The notes under the pieces: generated by a model
Databases searched by the model: none
What the model was told of the DNA's origin: nothing
What the model saw: the letters and a program-made list of their open reading frames with translations, nothing else
Program-made: the position numbers and the translations under genes
Origin: Leptotrichia sp. oral taxon 498
GTDB lineage: Bacteria > Fusobacteriota > Fusobacteriia > Fusobacteriales > Leptotrichiaceae
DNA: 64,000 bases
Direction: 5' to 3'
Assembly: GCF_002240055.1 (NCBI RefSeq)
Contig: NZ_CP016753.1
Span: 248,001-312,000 of the forward strand
Shown: positions 38,695 to 46,077 of the stretch, piece after piece
Numbering within the stretch: position 1 is the first letter of the stretch
Layout: every line of letters begins with the position of its first letter

Positions 38695-39246
38695 ATGATA
38701 AAGCATAATCCAGAAGAGGATATTTTAGAAGATTCAGAGGAACTGATTGAATCTGAATCTGAACGCAGGCAGTCAGAAAAAGAACACTTTGCTTCTACAT
38801 ATACTTTAAAGCCGAATGAAAATTATGATGCAAATGGATATAGTTATGAGACTGATAAACTTGGGCGAATTACAAGATGTGAAGGAATACTTAGATTAGA
38901 GGATGGAAAGAGAAATACAGCACATCAAATTCGAGCTGGTGGAGAATATCGTTTGGAAAATGATGAGGGTGGACATCTAATTGGTAGAAGGTTTGGTGGG
39001 TCTGAAAAAGTTGATAATTTAGTTCCGATGGACAGTCATGTTAATGGTGTTGAATATAAAGAATTAGAAGACGATTGGGCTGCAGAACTTAATAAAGGTA
39101 GTACGGTTGATGTTAAAATCCAATGTAGATATTCTGGGAACTCTACCCGTCCAACAGATTTCATCGTAAAATATAAAATAACGGACAATGATGGATTTAC
39201 ACGAAATGAAACCAAACGAATTCATAATCAGGAAAGAGGAAAGTAA
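38695..39246 (+). CDS. DNA/RNA non-specific endonuclease toxin domain (Endonuclea_NS_2-like)
   Basis: Residues about 80-150 match the beta-beta-alpha-metal nuclease of YeeF-type toxins: AHQIRAGGEYRLENDEGGHL with the catalytic His in GGHLIGRRFGG, then NLVPMDSHVNGVEYKELEDDWA and a C-terminal beta region (RPTDFIVKYKI). The usual DRGH is EGGH here. There is no LXG or other secretion domain; the 70-residue N-terminus is acidic. It is followed 1 base later by a YezG-type immunity gene, the normal partner of this nuclease. It probably is the toxic effector of the island, cleaving nucleic acid when released or activated. Confidence 0.85.
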   Translation: MIKHNPEEDILEDSEELIESESERRQSEKEHFASTYTLKPNENYDANGYSYETDKLGRITRCEGILRLEDGKRNTAHQIRAGGEYRLENDEGGHLIGRRFGGSEKVDNLVPMDSHVNGVEYKELEDDWAAELNKGSTVDVKIQCRYSGNSTRPTDFIVKYKITDNDGFTRNETKRIHNQERGK

Positions 39247-39247
39247 A

Positions 39248-39658
39248 ATGTCAGATATACGAGAAAACAAGCAAGCATTGAACAACTTAATGCAAAAAAT
39301 TGGAAATGCAGTCCTGCCTGTGTTGGAAAATGGTTGGGAAAAAGTTGTGATCGGGTATTTTATTGAAATATCTAATGTAACGCATCTTCAATTCTTTGTG
39401 TTGAATAAAGATGAGGATGATTATTCCGATTTGGTTAAGTTATCATGGGATACAGAACGATATGATGATGCCATTATTAATATTGAAGATTTGTGTAAGG
39501 AATTACACACTCTGTGTAAACAAGTAAATGATTCTTGGACATCGTTTAGCTATATCCTTGAGGGAGATGGTACATATAATGCTGATTATGGATATGATGA
39601 TATAGAAAGCTATGATTCACGCTTTATTATGGAGTGGCAAAGCAAGTATTTAGATTGA
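39248..39658 (+). CDS. YezG/DUF600-type immunity protein
   Basis: The 136-residue product (start at ATG 39248, with GAGGAAAG upstream) has the family pattern: NLMQKIGNAVLPVLENGWEKVVIGYFIE, then a beta strand part, a WTSFSYILEGDGTYNADYGYDD motif and the final ESYDSRFIMEWQSKYLD. In Bacillus YezG neutralises the YeeF nuclease, and here the gene directly follows a nuclease of that class, so it should bind and block it. The pair indicates toxin-immunity and not a housekeeping nuclease. Confidence 0.85.
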   Translation: MSDIRENKQALNNLMQKIGNAVLPVLENGWEKVVIGYFIEISNVTHLQFFVLNKDEDDYSDLVKLSWDTERYDDAIINIEDLCKELHTLCKQVNDSWTSFSYILEGDGTYNADYGYDDIESYDSRFIMEWQSKYLD

Positions 39659-39673
39659 GAGGTGATGTGCGGT

Positions 39674-40774
39674 ATGGGAATTATTACTTCTCCAGAGGAT
39701 ACTCTGATTAGTGCAATGTCATCTAAACAAGCACAGGTGAAATTACAGCATTGTGTTGGTTCATTGGGCACTGTATTTAAGAATGCGCTCAAAAAGGAAC
39801 CACGTTTGCTGGCATATTTATCAAGTTACCAATATTCATATATGAAAAAAGGTCTTTTACAGATTATGTATGATTATGATGTGACTATTACATATCAAGA
39901 TGACTGCCCAGATTCATTGGATGATATTGTAGTGGATTCAGGAGAATGGGATGCTACAACAATCTTAGAAAAAGGAAATCCTAAACCAATCCAACTGGTT
40001 ACTTTAGATATGAATAAGGTTGCTTCTAAGTTGTCTGAGCAAATGAGTAAACTTTTAAGTTATTATGAGGGTATTAATGGATGGAATACACAAAGTAGTT
40101 CATTTGATAAGTTGACAGATATGACTTTATGCAAAATCGGTTATAATTACATGCTTCCATTACCGGAACTTAGACAATACCAAGGAAAAGCAATATTTGC
40201 TGCAAAGAATATTTGGAAAAAAATACTTGGTAGAGCCAAAGTTCCACAATTTGTAAAGCCGTTTCTTGCGTTGAGTTATATAACACAAGAATGTTGTTAT
40301 GATCACAGAGCTTTTGATGAAGTGGAAAGTAATCCGGAAAAAACACCATCAGATCCAATTCCACATTTAGCATATGGTCCATTGGTCGAACTTCGTGGTA
40401 TTTGTAGCGGTCTTGCATGGGCATTTAAAACTTTAATGGACGAAGCAAACATTGAATGTATTTGTGTTAGTGGATTTTTAAAAGAAGACTTGAAAACGGG
40501 GCATATGTGGAATCTTGTAAAATTAGATGGACAATATTATCATGTTGATCCGACTTGGGGAATTAAGGACGATGGTGTTTATATTAGTGGCCTGTTGCAA
40601 CCAGATAGTATGATGAAGATAACTCATATTTGGGAATTATCCGATTATCCTACAGCAAGAGGAATGAGATTTGACTATGATTTTATCGAAGATTTTCTTG
40701 TTGAAAATGGTAATGATTTTCTCGATGATGGTGCAAATGAGAAATATTTTTTCCCTGAAGAAATCATAGACTAA
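39674..40774 (+). CDS. Transglutaminase-like (papain-fold) protein
   Basis: The C-terminal half carries the transglutaminase-like triad: ELRGICSGLAWAF (Cys), GHMWNLVKLDGQYYHVDPTWG (His and Asp). The N-terminal about 190 residues are helical and unassigned. GAGAGG lies 11 bases before ATG 39674; an earlier ATG at 39665 is too close to it. Enzymes of this fold cleave, crosslink or amidate proteins; in a conflict island it may process the toxin, modify a target or activate a partner. The substrate cannot be told from sequence. Confidence 0.8.
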   Translation: MGIITSPEDTLISAMSSKQAQVKLQHCVGSLGTVFKNALKKEPRLLAYLSSYQYSYMKKGLLQIMYDYDVTITYQDDCPDSLDDIVVDSGEWDATTILEKGNPKPIQLVTLDMNKVASKLSEQMSKLLSYYEGINGWNTQSSSFDKLTDMTLCKIGYNYMLPLPELRQYQGKAIFAAKNIWKKILGRAKVPQFVKPFLALSYITQECCYDHRAFDEVESNPEKTPSDPIPHLAYGPLVELRGICSGLAWAFKTLMDEANIECICVSGFLKEDLKTGHMWNLVKLDGQYYHVDPTWGIKDDGVYISGLLQPDSMMKITHIWELSDYPTARGMRFDYDFIEDFLVENGNDFLDDGANEKYFFPEEIID

Positions 40775-40795
40775 TAACTAATAGAAGGGATGTGA

Positions 40796-41164
40796 GTGTC
40801 CATGTGTTTTATTAGCAACATAATATGGTTTCTTTCTGGAGGTGGGGTCATGGGATTATTCTGGTATTTTGCAGGAATATTTTGGACAATAACAATTATT
40901 GGTATTCCGCTTGGAAAACAATGTTTTAAGATTGGAACACTTTGTCTGTCACCATTTGGAAAATATGTTTTAAGTCCCGTGGGAGGAACAGGGAATTTTT
41001 TGTTAAATCTATTTTGGATTTGTATTACTGGTTTACCATTAGCGATTATTGAAATAACAATTGGTATGATTTTATGTTGTACAATAGTTGGCATTCCTTT
41101 TGGTAAGCAACATTTTAAAATTGCAAGACTGTCGTTAACTCCATTTGGTTCCACGATAGCATAA
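40796..41164 (+). CDS. YccF-domain (DUF307) membrane protein
   Basis: The 122-residue protein has the duplicated YccF signature: NIIWFLSGGGVMGLFWYFAGIFWTITIIGIPLGKQCFKI and a second half with LIL-type helices ending IVGIPFGKQHFKIARLSLTPFG. About four membrane helices. YccF proteins are inner-membrane proteins of unknown function. GTG 40796 has GAAGGG at 7 bases; ATG 40802 is the alternative. It probably gives the island a second membrane component. Confidence 0.8.
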   Translation: MSMCFISNIIWFLSGGGVMGLFWYFAGIFWTITIIGIPLGKQCFKIGTLCLSPFGKYVLSPVGGTGNFLLNLFWICITGLPLAIIEITIGMILCCTIVGIPFGKQHFKIARLSLTPFGSTIA

Positions 41165-41188
41165 TACAGTGAGTGGAGGTGATTTTTC

Positions 41189-41782
41189 ATGGTAAAAAAT
41201 AAAGTGACTGTTATTGTAATGGCAATAATCAGTTTTCTGATCATGCCATATGCATGTAATAAAGGGATATCCAATCTTTATGGAATGTGGGATACAGTTG
41301 AAAGCATAAAAGGAAGTGTTATGACAATTATGCCGTTCAATTGGTCCATCTATATTGCAAATATCAGTATTGAAACCGTCCTAAAAGGATTTAATTGGTT
41401 TTTAAATGGATTACGTGGTGTAGGTTTTGCTACGATGATATATTGCGTTTCAAGACATGCTCCTGGATATGGATTTATAATTGCTGCAATGGCAGATGGA
41501 ATGAATATCTTTAATCACATTATTTACGGGTATGGATGGTCATTTGATAAATATCAATTAATATATTTGGCTATACCATTTGCTATGTGGCTGATATGCA
41601 TCATTGCAGGATCTGTTATCAAGGGAAAAGCTCAAATATTAGTTGTGTCAGTTATTTCAATGCTTACATATTGGGGTATTTGCTCATTATTGTATAGTGA
41701 CTTATACTTTGATATCGATTTGATAATACTTGCTAGTTTAACTATCCTTAGTAGTTTAGCTATGAAACAGATGGACATGTAG
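41189..41782 (+). CDS. Integral membrane protein, unknown
   Basis: The 197-residue product has about five hydrophobic helices (IVMAIISFLIMPYA, GVGFATMIYCVS, GFIIAAMADGM, LIYLAIPFAMWLICIIAG, and a C-terminal pair) with short loops. AGTGGAGGTGAT lies upstream of the ATG. It is the last gene of the GTPase/Hsp70 operon. No family recognised. Confidence 0.7.
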   Translation: MVKNKVTVIVMAIISFLIMPYACNKGISNLYGMWDTVESIKGSVMTIMPFNWSIYIANISIETVLKGFNWFLNGLRGVGFATMIYCVSRHAPGYGFIIAAMADGMNIFNHIIYGYGWSFDKYQLIYLAIPFAMWLICIIAGSVIKGKAQILVVSVISMLTYWGICSLLYSDLYFDIDLIILASLTILSSLAMKQMDM

Positions 41783-41845
41783 AAAAATTGTGTGAATATA
41801 TAATATAATTTTTTAGGTGTTCTGTCGATATGATTACAAGATAGA

Positions 41846-41876
41846 TTGAAAAACACATTATGACTTTATAATGTGT
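41846..41876 (+). promoter_or_regulatory. Promoter-like elements overlapping a palindrome
   Basis: TTGAAA (41846-41851) and TATAAT (41867-41872) are separated by 15 bases. ACACATTAT and ATAATGTGT form a perfect 9-bp inverted repeat overlapping the -10. It may be the regulated promoter of the radical SAM cluster, or a weak terminator of the upstream operon (no T run). Confidence 0.4.
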
Positions 41877-42027
41877 GATTGTATCATAAATAAGTATGAT
41901 AGAAGATGCAGTATCAGGAAAAGTTGATAAGATATCCATCAGTCTATAATAGAAAAAGAAGAAGTTATAAAAGCTGAATGGATTTTGAGAAAAAAACGCT
42001 TTCTTAAAAGTTTGGGGGTGTGCATAG

Positions 42028-42696
42028 TTGGAAGAAATAGAAAATTATTATTGTAAAATACCGGATACATTAAAAAGTTATTGTTCCTACTTTGATAATT
42101 TCGTAGTGGAGGATGTTCCAAGCTTTATATTTGAAGAAGAAAATTACAAATGTTTACATGAATATGCTGTCTTTAGAATGGGTTTTTCGGTTGTGACAAA
42201 AAGAAATTGCAGAATTCTTGCTCAGATTATTAATGGGAAAAAAGTTTTAGAAGTTATGTGTGGATTAGGAAGCTACGCATCTACGTTACGAAGCTGTGGA
42301 GTTGATGTTATTGCAACAGATGATATGTCGTGGATAAATTATGATACAAGCAAATACCAAGATTGGAAAACACATGCATGGATCCATGATATAATTAGTA
42401 TGGATGCAATTGAAGCGGTAAAAAAATATGGTAAGGAAGTAGGGTTTATAATTATGAGTTGGCCTCCTCAAAATAGTGACTTAGCATATAAGGTTTTGCA
42501 AACAATGAGAAAAGTCAACCCTGAATGTATACTTATTTATATAGGCGAAAAGAAAGGTGGTTGCACCGCAGATGATCGTTTTTTTGACGATTATATTGAT
42601 ATAAGCAGTAATTTTGCTGAACTGCAAGATTTAAAAAAGAGTTATCATAATTGGAAAAACAATCAATATTTTGATACACAGCTTTTGTTAAAATAG
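42028..42696 (+). CDS. SAM-dependent methyltransferase-like protein of the RiPP cluster
   Basis: The 222-residue protein has a class I methyltransferase motif I, KVLEVMCGLGSYASTLRSCG (about residue 72), an acidic motif II (VIATDDMSW) and a motif-IV-like FIIMSWPPQNSD (about 147), which recalls the [ND]PP[YF] of N-methyltransferases with W in front. I chose TTG 42028, preceded by GGGGGTG. The gene lies 15 bases before the radical SAM gene, so it belongs to the peptide cluster and may methylate the peptide; alternatively it is a resistance or small-molecule enzyme. Confidence 0.7.
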   Translation: MEEIENYYCKIPDTLKSYCSYFDNFVVEDVPSFIFEEENYKCLHEYAVFRMGFSVVTKRNCRILAQIINGKKVLEVMCGLGSYASTLRSCGVDVIATDDMSWINYDTSKYQDWKTHAWIHDIISMDAIEAVKKYGKEVGFIIMSWPPQNSDLAYKVLQTMRKVNPECILIYIGEKKGGCTADDRFFDDYIDISSNFAELQDLKKSYHNWKNNQYFDTQLLLK

Positions 42697-42711
42697 AGGG
42701 AGGTGATGTGA

Positions 42712-44010
42712 ATGAAGTATAAAAAATCGATGTATACGAGAATATTAAAAATTGACGATGATTCTTGGATGGTACATAATCTCTCTTCTGGTTCGGAATG
42801 TATACTTGACAGTCAAGAACTTAAAATTTTGAACAACTGTAGTATGCCTCAGGAAGATTCAAAAGAATTACTTTGCCAGTTATATGAAATGGGTATTATC
42901 GTAAATGACAAAGTTGATGAAATTGCATGCCTTGAATTAGAAAGAAAAATCAGCATGTATTCCTTTACATCCGATGAGGCAGGCTTTGTGATTGCACCAA
43001 CGATGGATTGCAATGCGTATTGTTTTTACTGTTATGAAAATGAGACAAGAAAATCTTGCTATATGGATGAAAGAACAGAAAAAGCTCTTGTTGAATATAT
43101 AAAAAATATAGCATTAGGAAAGAAACGTATGTATATTTCCTGGTTTGGAGGCGAACCGTTACTTTGTAGAGATTTAATAGTTCGAATTAGCAACGAGCTA
43201 ACTCGTTTTGCTGATGAGAACAAAATTGATTATCATTGTGAAATTACGACAAATGGATATTATTTGGACAAAATAATAGATAATATACATGATTTAAGAA
43301 TTTCGGATATACAGGTAACATTAGATGGATTTAAGGAAGAACATGAAAAGAGAAAGCATTTTCTTCAGAATGATTCTTGGGAAAGAATTGTGAATAATAT
43401 ATATGATTTTTCGAGACGGGGAATTCATATTACGTTAAGATTTAACTTTGATAAAGGCAACATACAAAGTATTAAAGAAATGGTGGAATTTCTGATAAAG
43501 CAAGAGAGATGGAATAAGAATATTACGATATATTTTTATCCATTGGAGCCTAATAGCATTCAAGAAAAACTCTATTTTAAAGAAAAAGAATACGAACAGG
43601 TTATGCATAATCTATATACATTCCTTTATAATACGGGATACTACAACGATCGTAAATATGCACTTGATTTTCGTAAATTATCTTTGCCATGCTACGGTGC
43701 AACATTAGGAACTGTTGCCATAGACTATAAAGGATTAATATACCAATGTCAGCATTTACTATGCCGCGAAGAGTATTCAATAGGCGATGTATTTGAAGGC
43801 GTAATTGTAACTGAAAAAGTAAATTCTTGGTATGATGGCACTGTGAGTGACAAATGTAAGAAGTGCGAAGTACTACCTTTATGCCAAGGTGGATGTGTAG
43901 CTAAGCCCCAATTAGGAAAAAATGAGTATGTATGCCATATGATGAAGTACAGAATAAAAACTCAAGAGCAACTTAAAGTTCAAGCCTACATGGATTCGCT
44001 ATTGGAATAA
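42712..44010 (+). CDS. Radical SAM/SPASM peptide maturase
   Basis: The 432-residue enzyme begins with a RiPP-recognition-like N-terminal region (about 1-85), then the radical SAM cluster motif CNAYCFYC (C100, C104, C107), which binds the 4Fe-4S cluster and SAM. WFGGEPLL and TTNGYYL are further family motifs. The C-terminus is a SPASM domain: YQCQHLLC...IGDVFEG...CKKCEVLPLCQGGC with auxiliary iron-sulfur ligands. Such enzymes modify ribosomal peptides (thioether, C-C or other crosslinks). A Cys/His-repeat peptide gene follows. GGGAGGTGATG is a strong ribosome site. Confidence 0.92.
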   Translation: MKYKKSMYTRILKIDDDSWMVHNLSSGSECILDSQELKILNNCSMPQEDSKELLCQLYEMGIIVNDKVDEIACLELERKISMYSFTSDEAGFVIAPTMDCNAYCFYCYENETRKSCYMDERTEKALVEYIKNIALGKKRMYISWFGGEPLLCRDLIVRISNELTRFADENKIDYHCEITTNGYYLDKIIDNIHDLRISDIQVTLDGFKEEHEKRKHFLQNDSWERIVNNIYDFSRRGIHITLRFNFDKGNIQSIKEMVEFLIKQERWNKNITIYFYPLEPNSIQEKLYFKEKEYEQVMHNLYTFLYNTGYYNDRKYALDFRKLSLPCYGATLGTVAIDYKGLIYQCQHLLCREEYSIGDVFEGVIVTEKVNSWYDGTVSDKCKKCEVLPLCQGGCVAKPQLGKNEYVCHMMKYRIKTQEQLKVQAYMDSLLE

Positions 44011-44165
44011 ACTTAAGCTTCAAATTGAAGACAGATGGAAGTCAAATAAGAAAATTAATTAAAAAAATTTTATTTATATAATTACCTGCGGTTCTTGAAT
44101 TGGGAGTGATGTTTAATGTCTTTAATAGGCGTTGATCATAATTAATTATTGGAAGGAGGAAAATC

Positions 44166-44276
44166 ATGAAGGTTGTAAAAGAAAAAAAGAATACTACAAA
44201 GTTAACGAATATCGTTAAAAATGTAGCAGAAATGTCTTGCCATGAGCATTGTCATGAACATTGCCATGAGCATTAA
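44166..44276 (+). CDS. Candidate RiPP precursor with three CHEH repeats
   Basis: A 36-residue ORF starts at ATG 44166 behind an excellent ribosome site (GGAAGGAGG, 5 bases away). The leader-like part is basic and polar (MKVVKEKKNTTKLTNIV..), the core is MS-CHEHCHEHCHEH at the very C-terminus. The three CHEH units use different codons (TGC/TGT, GAG/GAA), so the repeat is kept at protein level. It lies between a radical SAM/SPASM maturase and an ATP-grasp gene, both typical of peptide maturation. The four-residue Cys spacing recalls CXXX-repeat peptides modified by radical SAM enzymes. A metal-binding product is also possible. Confidence 0.75.
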   Translation: MKVVKEKKNTTKLTNIVKNVAEMSCHEHCHEHCHEH

Positions 44277-44299
44277 TTTCTGGACTGTTTGAAAAGAGG

Positions 44300-44333
44300 C
44301 ACCTATTGAGATGATAAATCTCAATAGGTGTTT
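44300..44333 (+). terminator. Hairpin between precursor and ATP-grasp gene (attenuator)
   Basis: CACCTATTGAGA and TCTCAATAGGTG form a perfect 12-bp stem around a 7-base loop, followed by only three T. It likely stops part of transcription so that precursor mRNA exceeds enzyme mRNA, a common arrangement in peptide clusters. Confidence 0.75.
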
Positions 44334-44358
44334 CACAATAATGAAAGAGGAGTGTGTT

Positions 44359-45150
44359 GTGAAATTTCTATGGGTTATTCAATATTCGAATGGAAAACAT
44401 TATAATTGGGTTGCGTTAGCACAAGCAATCGAAAAATTAGATTCAAGATATATAATAAAACGTAAAGAAGAACTGAGCACTATTGATATAAATGAGGCAG
44501 ATTTTCCTATAGTAATAGGGGGAGATGATTTTTTGCTAGAGGCAAAAAAGAACATCAAATTAATTAATGGAATTTTTGAATCTACTTGTTTTTTTAGGGT
44601 AGATACTTATATGAGTATATGGAAGGATGATTATCTTAATTTTCATACAGCCGTGGTAACAAGAAAAAAATTAGATACGATTATTAGCGAAAAACAAGAG
44701 TTCTTTGTAAGACCTCTTTTGGATATAAAGTGCTTTGACGGTCAGGTGATGGATAAAATAAAGGTAGATGAGATTTTGTACATATGCCGGTCTTGTTCTA
44801 AGTATGGAAAGAAATGTTTATGCGTATCTCCGGTTCAAGAAATAGAAAAAGAATGGAGAAGTGTTATAGTTAACAATGAAGTGGTTTCGATATGCAGGTA
44901 TTTGAAAAACGGTAAAAGAGATGTCTCTGAAACTGATGTACCGGAGAAATTGGTTGAATCTTGTACAAAAGCATGTAGTGGAATAAAGGCGCCAGTTGCC
45001 TGGGTAATGGATGTAGCTAAGGTCAAAAATCGATACTATGTATTAGAATGTAATATTTTTAATGCATCAAATTTTTATGACTGTAATAGGGAAAATATAG
45101 TTAAGTCCCTGGAAAATGTTATAAGAAAAGAAAACAAGAATTGCCTCTGA
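44359..45150 (+). CDS. ATP-grasp protein (R2K-type), RiPP cluster
   Basis: The 263-residue product (from GTG 44359) has ATP-grasp features of the R2K clade: FFVRPLLDIKCFDGQVM, SPVQEIEKEWRSVIVNNEVVS and WVMDVAKVKNRYYVLECNIFNAS, where the late Glu/Asn pair binds Mg-ATP. I chose the GTG because AAAGAGGAG is 6 bases upstream; earlier ATGs at 44311 and 44341 lie in the hairpin or overlap that site. ATP-grasp enzymes form amide or ester bonds, so it may tag, cyclise or extend the CHEH peptide. It could instead act on a tRNA-like or amino-acid substrate. Confidence 0.75.
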   Translation: MKFLWVIQYSNGKHYNWVALAQAIEKLDSRYIIKRKEELSTIDINEADFPIVIGGDDFLLEAKKNIKLINGIFESTCFFRVDTYMSIWKDDYLNFHTAVVTRKKLDTIISEKQEFFVRPLLDIKCFDGQVMDKIKVDEILYICRSCSKYGKKCLCVSPVQEIEKEWRSVIVNNEVVSICRYLKNGKRDVSETDVPEKLVESCTKACSGIKAPVAWVMDVAKVKNRYYVLECNIFNASNFYDCNRENIVKSLENVIRKENKNCL

Positions 45151-45199
45151 ATTTTATCTAGCTTCAATTTGCAGTTAGCCACAATATGATGTTAAAGAA

Positions 45200-45395
45200 A
45201 TAGTAGATATGTTCCCACAAACGACCAAATTGTAAAAACAGGGCAAAATCCTTATTGATATGTTTCCACATACGGTCAAATGGGCTAAAATGGCAGTTGA
45301 TATGTTTCCGAACACGACAAAGTGAGATTTGACATTCTTGCTATCCACTCGAGCCATGTGGAGGTTGTGGGATTGATACAGAAAGAGTGATAGTG
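45200..45395 (+). repeat. Tandem remnants resembling a rumA/rlmD 3' end (integration scars)
   Basis: Three in-frame copies of a VDMFP-(Q/H/N)-T coding unit begin at 45206, 45257 and 45299 (DNA core GATATGTTTCC). Further on, at about 45347-45391, another frame reads SHVEVVGLIQKE-stop. Both strings are typical of the last codons of RlmD/RumA-type 23S rRNA methyltransferases (VDMFPHTSHVE...), whose 3' end is a known integration site of conjugative elements. The copies are separated by unrelated bases and stops, which fits repeated integration and imprecise loss. No gene is intact here. Confidence 0.55.
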
Positions 45396-45422
45396 AAAAG
45401 ATTTTTTTCAATTTTTTAAATG

Positions 45423-45463
45423 TTGACTTTTGTTCTTATAAATAATATAATTTAAGAACAAAA
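45423..45463 (+). promoter_or_regulatory. AbiE promoter with overlapping operator
   Basis: TTGACT (45423-45428) and TATAAT (45446-45451) are spaced 17 bases. TTTTGTTCTTA (45428-45438) and TAAGAACAAAA (45453-45463) form a perfect 11-bp inverted repeat enclosing the -10. AbiEi-type antitoxins repress their own operon through such inverted repeats, so this is the probable AbiEi operator. Confidence 0.8.
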
Positions 45464-45471
45464 AGGTGGTG

Positions 45472-46077
45472 ATGGAAATTAGAAAACGTGAACTTCTAAT
45501 TAGAAAAATAAAAGAAAATAATGGAATTATAACTACTAAAGAAGTTATAAATCTTGGTATTCATAAAGATGTACTAAAAGAATTAACTATAAAAAAGGAA
45601 CTTGAAAAAATAACAAATGGACTCTATGCACTTCCAAGTGAGAATATTGATGAGTATCTTTATTTCTCATACAGAATACCCAAAGGTATTTTTTCTCACG
45701 AAACAGTGGCGTATTTACAAGGATTATCAACACGAATGCCCCTTGTTTATGTGATGACTGTAAAGGTAGGAGATAATGTCAGCAGAGTTAAGTCGGCAAG
45801 AGATAATATTATTTTTAAGTATGTAAAAAAAGATTATTACGATATTGGGAAAATAACTATAACCAGTCCTTTTGGTAGAGAAATATCAGTATATGACAAA
45901 GAAAGAACCATACTTGATATTATCAAAGATAAGGACAGAATAGATGCACAAGTATTTAGTGAAGTGATAAAGTCTTACTTTGCGAGCAAGGAGAAAAATT
46001 TATTAAAACTATCGAAATACGCTATTATGATGAATATGGAATATGCTTTAAAACAATATTCGGAGGTGTTGCTGTGA
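45472..46077 (+). CDS. AbiEi-family antitoxin/repressor (type IV TA)
   Basis: The 201-residue protein has the AbiEi layout: an N-terminal winged-helix (KIKENNGIITTKEVINLGIHKDVLKELTIKKELEKITNGLYALP) and a C-terminal domain beginning YRIPKGIFSHETVAYLQGLSTRMP. It binds its own promoter and counters the AbiEii nucleotidyltransferase. The frame also allows GTG 45466. The gene overlaps the following toxin gene by 4 bases (TGA within GTGA), the usual coupling. The antitoxin looks intact although the toxin is broken. Confidence 0.9.
   Translation: MEIRKRELLIRKIKENNGIITTKEVINLGIHKDVLKELTIKKELEKITNGLYALPSENIDEYLYFSYRIPKGIFSHETVAYLQGLSTRMPLVYVMTVKVGDNVSRVKSARDNIIFKYVKKDYYDIGKITITSPFGREISVYDKERTILDIIKDKDRIDAQVFSEVIKSYFASKEKNLLKLSKYAIMMNMEYALKQYSEVLL

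Noticed and set aside
40771-41274. 167-residue minus-strand ORF
   Set aside because: It lies antisense to the YccF-type gene and the next membrane gene, both of which have good ribosome sites.
44221-44276. The CHEH-coding repeat as a CRISPR or simple DNA repeat
   Set aside because: Only three 12-base units, with synonymous differences and no spacers; it is in frame inside a well-placed ORF.
45200-45395. A functional rlmD gene fragment still encoding an enzyme
   Set aside because: Only the last codons are present, in several copies with stops and a frame change.
45175-45411. Minus-strand ORF with repeated CGNIS units
   Set aside because: The repetition is the antisense of the VDMFP-type integration scars on the plus strand; no start signal or family.
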